From: a virus
Reading direction: 5' to 3' (one strand)
DNA: 53,720 nt
Virus record (IMG/VR): IMGVR_UViG_3300035204_001410
Span: 1-53,720 of that record
The notes beneath the pieces are model-generated. The model was not told the origin of the DNA. It searched no databases and saw only the letters and a program-made list of their open reading frames with translations. Each line of letters begins with the position of its first letter. Position 1 is the stretch's first letter. The position numbers were made by a program, and so were the translations under genes. Of the stretch, positions 48,743 to 53,720 are shown piece by piece.

Positions 48743-48770
48743 AGTATAACATCTTTTTTAATTAAGTCAA
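48743..48770 (-). promoter_or_regulatory. Promoter of rIIB-like gene (TTGACT/TATACT)
   Basis: TTGACT (48765-48770), 16 nt, TATACT (48743-48748), about 35-nt leader. The TGA stop of the upstream gene is in the -35. Confidence 0.75.
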
Positions 48771-48949
48771 GAGGTTTTTTCATTTTTTTTCTCATACCAA
48801 TGCTTACTAAACTTGGTTGATTCTAACTTTCTTAAATCATCAATCACTATTCGGAGTTGATTAGCTGCACCTCCATCATAATCATCCATAATAATCATAT
48901 CTCTTAATTGTTGTTGATATTCTTCAATTTGCTTTTTTAGTTCATTCAT
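48767..48949 (-). CDS. Hypothetical coiled-coil protein
   Basis: A 60-aa protein starting at 48949 (MNELKKQIEEYQQQLRD), helical. Overlaps the upstream stop by 8 nt; AAAGGA upstream. Confidence 0.6.
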   Translation of the reverse strand: MNELKKQIEEYQQQLRDMIIMDDYDGGAANQLRIVIDDLRKLESTKFSKHWYEKKNEKTS

Positions 48950-49382
48950 TTTCAAATCCTTTAAATAGTTTTAATTGTTTGTCTATACATTCTCTCATTT
49001 TATATTGAAGTAATAAGGACTGCTCCAGTTCTTCTACATAATCACTTACAAACAAGAATCTATTTTCTACTCCATCAAATTCTATCTCACTATCTCTCAA
49101 TGAAGGGGCAAGGTTTCTCATCTCGCTCATTTCTTTTTCAAACTTTACTGATGTGCTTATGTATTTTGCACCACACTCTCTTAACTTTTTTAATTTATTA
49201 ATAATTATATCATCCCGCGCATAAGCCTCTGGCTCTTTTAACATCTTCGCAAAGCTCTCAATTCGTTCCAATAAATCATCTAGTAGGTTGAAATACTTTT
49301 CTTCAATAGTATTTAGTTGTTCATGGAAAAACTCATAGCTCTCGCAATTTAATAATATTAGCTCTTTCGTTTTTTCGTCCAT
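48942..49382 (-). CDS. Hypothetical helical protein
   Basis: A 146-aa acidic, highly helical protein (FEKEMSEMRNLAPSLRD; YVEELEQSLLLQYKM). No recognised family. It lies between the rII genes. Confidence 0.65.
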   Translation of the reverse strand: MDEKTKELILLNCESYEFFHEQLNTIEEKYFNLLDDLLERIESFAKMLKEPEAYARDDIIINKLKKLRECGAKYISTSVKFEKEMSEMRNLAPSLRDSEIEFDGVENRFLFVSDYVEELEQSLLLQYKMRECIDKQLKLFKGFENE

Positions 49383-49395
49383 AAATTGAAAAGCG

Positions 49396-49464
49396 GGTAA
49401 CGAGGGAAAACCTACTAACCCTCGCTACCCTACCAAGAATGGACAACCTACGAACCATTCTTGG
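49396..49464 (-). other. Twin hairpins with shared loop at rIIA 3' end
   Basis: ggtaacgaggg/ccctcgctacc (49396-49406, 49419-49429) and ccaagaatgg/ccattcttgg (49433-49442, 49455-49464). On the minus strand both loops contain GTAGGTT. The second hairpin holds the rIIA stop codon. Confidence 0.75.
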
Positions 49465-51688
49465 AATTATGTTTGATGTTACATACATCTATAATGTTTA
49501 TGTAGTTGGCAAGATCGTCAACAAATTCGTTGGTGCATTGCCAGTTCCATCGGTTATACTCCATGTGTTTTAGCATGGTGTATCTTTCTTCAACCTTTTT
49601 CTTCAACCCTTTTAAGTCTGTGCTTGGTTCTACGTCGAGCTTCAACTCTATCCCCAAGTCAACGAGAGTGCCTTCTACGACCTCTAGCGTTTTCAGAGCG
49701 TCTTTTGTCATGGTCTTTTGAAGCATCCTTCTTGCGGTGTAAAACTCACGCATAGGACTATCTTCAGAAACAATACCCTTTAGTAAACGGATTAGATGCT
49801 TATCGCTCTTATCCCATGCCCAATTCGTATTGCTCGATACATTCTTGAGTAAACGATTATCAACTATGGTCTGTTGGAGGCTATCAATGTGCTTTTTAAC
49901 CTCTCTAGGTAGCCATTTGAAGAAGTTTTCCCAACCGTCTTTACCTTCGACCTTGTTGCGACTACCATTCTTAACACCAATCACTCTTGGAAGTTTAATG
50001 TTAAAATGTTCTAGTACGTTCGCAAGGTTTTTCCAACTCCGCAAGTCTTGCAACCTGTGAGAAGGTGCGTCAAGTGCTTGGAATCGGTCAATAATTACAT
50101 ATAAGCCAGACTCGTTATCAAAATCAACAGATTCTTTAGTCCAATAGGCAGAGTGCTTGTCTTGCCAGTTCCCAATCTTTTTCCAATCGGCTTGGAATAC
50201 TTTGCTTGCGAGCTTTTCGTCCTTTTTCCATTCACCACTAACCGTGGAGGTTCGTCCATACCCTTCAAACTCGTTTAGTTTGCGTACAGGTAGTTCGGAG
50301 AACTTTTGTGTTGGTGCATCAAAGTTCAGCTTCTTTAGCTCCTTTTTGGCTTCTTTTGGATCAAGGTAAGTGACAAGGTAAGGCTTTAAGTCCTGCTCTA
50401 TTGCCAACCCAAGCAACCTGTTCATTAACCCGCGAGTAGCTTTCTCATCGTTTATGATAACCACCGTATTGTGTCTGCACTCGATACGATTGGTAGTCTC
50501 GACCTTGAACTTGTTACTACGTTGGGTTTTGCCCAAGTGTTGAACCTTTAGTGCGTTCTCCGAAATGTTCCCCGTCCAAAAATGATCGCTTTCAACTTTA
50601 ACACCGTTGACTTCAATATTTTTGTTAATTAATTCGCGGAACTGGTAAAGCCCACTTGAGAAATCGTCGATAGTACCGATAAGGCATTTAGCTTCAAACA
50701 TAGTAGTGCAATCACCAAACTCCTTTTGGATTTCCGCAATCAGTTCTTCCTTAACTTTCTTGAGCTTCTGGATGACGCTCTTGTTGGTGTGGTCAGTATA
50801 TTGGAGTTGTTCGCGGGATGCGGAAATCTCCATATCACCAATTTCGACCTCAAGAATTAAGTTATCAGAACAAAGATTTTGCAATTCACGCCAATCTTCA
50901 TTGTTTGAATCATAATTTAGAGAATGAAAGTCAATAGGGTATCCGATATTCCCCATTACTGCTATGGCATTACCATCGTTGCTGCGACTGTAATAATTGT
51001 TGTAATGATGCTTTTGTTTGCGCCATTTCCAATCTTTCCCCTCGTATAAGACGGTTCTATCGTCAAATTCCACTGGTTGCCCCTTAATAAGTGGACGAAC
51101 CTTAAAATGCTGGAAAATTTCTTCTGCTGTTGAGCGAAAAGTTTCGACATCTTCCTCTTTGGTAGGAATAACAATCTCAATACCATTTTCTTCATCAGTA
51201 TCTTCAACGCCAAGTTTAGCAATTTGTCCAACTTGAGATGGATCAATAAAGGCGTTGTAGGTATGCTTCTGACCGTCAACGAATGAGTTGATTACAAAGT
51301 TATCACCGTATGCGAACGCACTTTTTGAACCGATGCCAAGCATACCTGTTTGGCTATTCGTATTCCGCTTCGTACTTTCGCCGTAAAAGGCATATATATC
51401 TTGAACATCTTTATCTGTAAGAGCAGTACCAAAGTCTCTGATTTTTAGATTTGGATTGAGTTGAGTTGGAAGGGTTACTTCGATTGGCCTTTCTGGGCAT
51501 CCCGCTTCCACATGAGAATCAACACCGTTTACGGCATACTCCCGTAGGACTGCCATATACTTGTTTGAATAAAGCTGATTGCGTAATACATTGAAGATAT
51601 GTGCGAATCCATCTTCTTTGATTCCGAAAGAGACTGTGTTGGTGATTCCGCTCGATGCGAGCTTTCGTGATGTAGGTTGTTGTATCAT
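49448..51688 (-). CDS. rIIA-like protein (GHKL ATPase domain)
   Basis: A 746-aa protein with an N-terminal GHKL (HSP90/gyrase B-type) ATP site: LREYAVNGVDSH at 48-59 (E-x-x-x-N-x-x-D), IRDFGTALTD at 83-92 and GMLGIGSKSAFAYG at 115-128. It fits T4 rIIA. The large C-terminal region is not assigned. A promoter with about 26-nt leader lies at 51721. Confidence 0.88.
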   Translation of the reverse strand: MIQQPTSRKLASSGITNTVSFGIKEDGFAHIFNVLRNQLYSNKYMAVLREYAVNGVDSHVEAGCPERPIEVTLPTQLNPNLKIRDFGTALTDKDVQDIYAFYGESTKRNTNSQTGMLGIGSKSAFAYGDNFVINSFVDGQKHTYNAFIDPSQVGQIAKLGVEDTDEENGIEIVIPTKEEDVETFRSTAEEIFQHFKVRPLIKGQPVEFDDRTVLYEGKDWKWRKQKHHYNNYYSRSNDGNAIAVMGNIGYPIDFHSLNYDSNNEDWRELQNLCSDNLILEVEIGDMEISASREQLQYTDHTNKSVIQKLKKVKEELIAEIQKEFGDCTTMFEAKCLIGTIDDFSSGLYQFRELINKNIEVNGVKVESDHFWTGNISENALKVQHLGKTQRSNKFKVETTNRIECRHNTVVIINDEKATRGLMNRLLGLAIEQDLKPYLVTYLDPKEAKKELKKLNFDAPTQKFSELPVRKLNEFEGYGRTSTVSGEWKKDEKLASKVFQADWKKIGNWQDKHSAYWTKESVDFDNESGLYVIIDRFQALDAPSHRLQDLRSWKNLANVLEHFNIKLPRVIGVKNGSRNKVEGKDGWENFFKWLPREVKKHIDSLQQTIVDNRLLKNVSSNTNWAWDKSDKHLIRLLKGIVSEDSPMREFYTARRMLQKTMTKDALKTLEVVEGTLVDLGIELKLDVEPSTDLKGLKKKVEERYTMLKHMEYNRWNWQCTNEFVDDLANYINIIDVCNIKHNSKNGS

Positions 51689-51720
51689 TTTCTTTTGTAG
51701 GTTTGTTCTTGTCTACATTC

Positions 51721-51748
51721 AATATACCATTTTTTTTAAATAAGTCAA
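51721..51748 (-). promoter_or_regulatory. Promoter of rIIA-like gene (TTGACT/TATATT)
   Basis: TTGACT (51743-51748), 16-nt AT-rich spacer, TATATT (51721-51726); about 26-nt leader to the ATG at 51688. Confidence 0.75.
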
Positions 51749-51833
51749 GTAGTTTTTTTAGTTTTTTTGAATCTATTAAATTGAAGAAAGTGATTTTCTT
51801 AAAATCACAACACATCTCAATAAATTTTAATAT

Positions 51834-52037
51834 TTATCTCCACCTCTTATCTCTCCTTGCTTGGAGCATTGCCTCAAATTTAGCCTTCTTTTTCTTTTCC
51901 TTCTTTACTTCAGATGGTTTCTTGTAGTATCTACGCTCTTTCAACTTATCCATGACCTGTTCTCTGTCTAGTTGTGATTTTAGACGCTTTAAACCTCTGT
52001 CAACTGATTCGCCTTTATGTAATTTAACTTCAGCCAT
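51834..52037 (-). CDS. rpsU: Ribosomal protein bS21 homologue
   Basis: A 67-aa protein (VKLHKGESVDRGLKRLKSQ, then KERRYYKKPSEVKKEK, then a basic tail) that follows bacterial bS21 end to end. bS21 sits near the mRNA 5' end/anti-Shine-Dalgarno region of the 30S subunit. Phage copies are known in marine phages. Its start overlaps the upstream stop as TAATG. The acidic residues of the family's core are retained. Confidence 0.9.
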   Translation of the reverse strand: MAEVKLHKGESVDRGLKRLKSQLDREQVMDKLKERRYYKKPSEVKKEKKKKAKFEAMLQARRDKRWR

Positions 52038-52402
52038 TATGCTATCTCCTTTACTTTGTTAATTACTTCCATAACTTCGTTTAGTTGTTCTGGAGTAAAT
52101 CTTGTACGATTAAAATGAATGTAATTTTCTTGGGTATTTATTGTTGCAACAATAGTCTCTGTTACTCGCCAAGACTTTGTTATCCATTCGCCGCTATCAT
52201 GGTTTTGGATTTTATTTTCTTTTGTTTCTGTGTTTTGAGGAAAATGAATGTTTATAGTAGGATACTCCTTGGTAACATTCGTCATGGTTACAGATACTTC
52301 GTTATCTTTAACATCTGATTCTTTTTCAAGAATATCTTCTTGGGGAATTTTTGAGTTCCTTTTAACTCTGCTATTTTTAATCCACTTTATCTTTGCGCTC
52401 AT
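52037..52402 (-). CDS. Hypothetical protein
   Basis: A 121-aa protein (MSAKIKWIKNSRVKRNSK) with a basic N-terminus and a beta-rich centre. TAAATATTAATATAA lies upstream of its start. Unknown function; coupled to bS21. Confidence 0.65.
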   Translation of the reverse strand: MSAKIKWIKNSRVKRNSKIPQEDILEKESDVKDNEVSVTMTNVTKEYPTINIHFPQNTETKENKIQNHDSGEWITKSWRVTETIVATINTQENYIHFNRTRFTPEQLNEVMEVINKVKEIA

Positions 52403-52449
52403 TTTATTATATTAATATTTACATTGAAAGGTTGCCAAACTATTTTAAA

Positions 52450-52716
52450 TTAATTTATATCCTTTACTGTCCCATCTTCCCCTATCTCTAGTCCACGATG
52501 CTTCTCTATTTCTGATACATCAACGCTATAACTTCCCGAAAAGTCAAGGTGATCGTTATGGTAAGCATCATTCTTTTCATCTTGCTTCTGCCATTCTCTT
52601 TCTATAAAATCTCTAAACTCTTTCGACCTCGCTTGAGATGGCACGTTAGCATCACCGTTTTGAGCGATGGCAACATGGCGACGATATACTTCTTCTAAAA
52701 TTTGACTATCATTCAT
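52450..52716 (-). CDS. Hypothetical protein
   Basis: An 88-aa protein starting at 52716 (MNDSQILEEVYRRHVAI), preceded by AAGGAAG. Contains QARSKEFRDFIEREWQKQ. No recognised family. Confidence 0.65.
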   Translation of the reverse strand: MNDSQILEEVYRRHVAIAQNGDANVPSQARSKEFRDFIEREWQKQDEKNDAYHNDHLDFSGSYSVDVSEIEKHRGLEIGEDGTVKDIN

Positions 52717-52774
52717 TTCACTTCCTTTCTTAATGTTGTCAAAGATAATCTTGTCCGACAAAAATAACAAGCAT

Positions 52775-53029
52775 TTAATCATCATCATCTGCGCTGAAAT
52801 GATGTCTACATTTCTTTTTTAATTTATCCTTAAACTTCTGAAGTAAGTCCCACAACTTTTGTTCTTCCGTAGTATTAGCTTTTATATCGTATTCATCTTT
52901 AGCTATAAAGAATATCTCACCAAACTTCTCGTCAACCATGTGATCTAACGTAATCTTCCTCTGCTCCTCAAAGGATTCTACCTTGCTTTTAGGAGGATAT
53001 GTGGTAACGCTGTCTTTGTTTTCTGGCAT
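52775..53029 (-). CDS. Hypothetical acidic protein
   Basis: An 84-aa protein (MPENKDSVTTYPPKSKV) with helical EEQKLWDLLQKFKDKLKKK and an Asp tail. It starts 1 nt after its upstream neighbour's stop. Unknown. Confidence 0.6.
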   Translation of the reverse strand: MPENKDSVTTYPPKSKVESFEEQRKITLDHMVDEKFGEIFFIAKDEYDIKANTTEEQKLWDLLQKFKDKLKKKCRHHFSADDDD

Positions 53030-53030
53030 T

Positions 53031-53219
53031 TTAATCCTCTCTCATTTCTGAATCTTCATAACAAGCATCACACATTAATACCTTTTGCGGTACGGATTGC
53101 GTCAGCATGAAGTGGAAATCTTCAATCGAGCTAACTTTGACACCGTTAAGTGCGTGATATAACTCGTATGTTTCTTGTCCACATTCGGGACAATTAATGG
53201 GTTTTGAGTATGTTGTCAT
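53031..53219 (-). CDS. Small zinc-ribbon-like protein
   Basis: A 62-aa protein with NCPECGQETYEL and MCDACYED, a four-cysteine ribbon. One of several in the region. Confidence 0.7.
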   Translation of the reverse strand: MTTYSKPINCPECGQETYELYHALNGVKVSSIEDFHFMLTQSVPQKVLMCDACYEDSEMRED

Positions 53220-53222
53220 AAT

Positions 53223-53399
53223 TTAATCGTCTAGTGGGCTATCTCCTCGATAGCTCTCTCTATATTTTTTAATATTTATATCGTCGGCATTTGATGCCTT
53301 CTTTCGAGGGAGGTTGTTATACAACTGCTCGTCGAGCTTTTTCTTTAATTGAGACTTCTGTTTGTCTCGCCAATTTTTATACGCTTTTTCGTTTTTCAT
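53223..53399 (-). CDS. Hypothetical basic protein (58 aa)
   Basis: MKNEKAYKNWRDKQKSQLK, then LYNNLPRKKASNADD. Basic, helical. Stop is 3 nt before the next start. Unknown. Confidence 0.6.
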   Translation of the reverse strand: MKNEKAYKNWRDKQKSQLKKKLDEQLYNNLPRKKASNADDINIKKYRESYRGDSPLDD

Positions 53400-53562
53400 T
53401 TCGTTTTTTAATGTCTCTTTGGTTATACCCTGTTTGTCTTTTGGACGGCATAGACGCTTTCAGTTGTTCGATTGCCTGTTCACCTTCTCCATCGCTCATG
53501 CTATAAAGAGTGTCTATCCACCAATCCCTATCCTTTATCCATTTATCTTTCAATCTTTTCAA
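53377..53562 (-). CDS. Hypothetical protein
   Basis: A 61-aa frame starting at TTG 53562 (MKRLKDKWIKDRDWW) or at an internal ATG (SMSDGEGEQ). It overlaps the next gene by 23 nt and the previous by 20. Start uncertain. Confidence 0.5.
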   Translation of the reverse strand: MKRLKDKWIKDRDWWIDTLYSMSDGEGEQAIEQLKASMPSKRQTGYNQRDIKKRNEKRKSV

Positions 53563-53707
53563 AGTGTTTGTCTACTATGTCGAGTACGTCCTCTTGTAGC
53601 GTCTGTTTCCATCCAGCCTCGTTGTCTAGTTGAGGCCAATACCGATTGAAGTATGCTTCAACATCTTCATGTATGTCTGCTTTAACGTCTAATATTTTGT
53701 ATCCCAT
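53543..53707 (-). CDS. Hypothetical acidic protein
   Basis: A 54-aa protein (MGYKILDVKADIHEDVEA, then YFNRYWPQLDNEAGW) preceded by GGAGG at 8-nt spacing. The first gene at the window edge. Confidence 0.65.
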   Translation of the reverse strand: MGYKILDVKADIHEDVEAYFNRYWPQLDNEAGWKQTLQEDVLDIVDKHFEKIER

Positions 53708-53720
53708 AATTTAATCCTCC

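Noticed and set aside
51519-51815. Frame across the rIIA start and its promoter
   Set aside because: It reads through the rIIA promoter and its amino-acid content is low complexity; rIIA is better supported.

Overview
The window is part of a tailed double-stranded DNA bacteriophage genome (Caudoviricetes). It holds a terminase large subunit, portal, prohead protease/scaffold, HK97-fold-type major capsid protein, a baseplate-type protein and a giant collagen-like tail fibre, along with rIIA/rIIB-like proteins, PhoH, a gp88-family protein and a phage sigma factor. Every gene I can support is on the minus strand, so reading order runs from 53.7 kb down to 1. The host cannot be named from sequence. 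The collagen-like fibre, PhoH, ribosomal protein bS21 and nucleotide-sugar genes resemble those of aquatic or marine phages, and the TTGACA/TATATT promoters imply a host with an ordinary housekeeping sigma factor.

Layout. 53.7-44 kb: small early or middle genes, a bS21 homologue, rIIA and rIIB homologues, and a RuvB-like AAA+ ATPase. Two AT-rich stretches (46.17-46.5 and 46.65-46.88 kb) carry no gene, and this part has peptide genes of only 20-24 codons. 44-33 kb: a dense array of small genes of mostly unknown function, plus a DUF932 protein, a gp88-family protein and a SleB/CwlJ-type cell-wall hydrolase. Most of them have a private promoter whose -10 box lies about 6 nt from the start codon, so the mRNAs should be leaderless. 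Seven copies of a hairpin module, five with a DnaA-box-like nonamer, punctuate the array. It also contains a roughly 570-nt structured non-coding RNA with its own promoter and terminator, and an origin-like stretch just upstream of that promoter. 32.8-26.1 kb: a glycan cassette with RmlA-, RmlB- and RmlD-like enzymes, a PLOD-type glycosyltransferase fused to an FkbM methyltransferase, a second methyltransferase, a sulfotransferase, a 2OG-Fe(II) oxygenase-like protein and a WbqC-like protein. 26-21 kb: PhoH, a zinc-ribbon protein, a sigma factor, a SET-domain protein, a possible small terminase and an ERCC4-type nuclease. 21-9 kb: terminase, portal, a tubulin/FtsZ-like GTPase, a C39-like lipoprotein, head proteins and the major capsid protein. 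9-0 kb: one uninterrupted reading frame of at least 2,979 codons for a collagen-like, C1q-containing, cysteine-rich fibre that runs off the left edge.

Working together. The 44-33 kb array reads as an early takeover region in which each gene is a plug-in unit: a promoter, a leaderless ORF, and often a stop codon embedded in the next promoter's -35 box. bS21, a translation-initiation ribosomal protein, is encoded nearby. The sigma factor next to the packaging genes could switch on late transcription. The PLOD-like glycosyltransferase, oxygenase-like protein and sulfotransferase lie in the same genome as a very large collagen-like fibre, which suggests, as inference only, that the phage modifies its own collagen.

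Many start sites were re-chosen because the longer open frames translate straight through the promoter. Several genes of 20-59 codons were found by direct reading.
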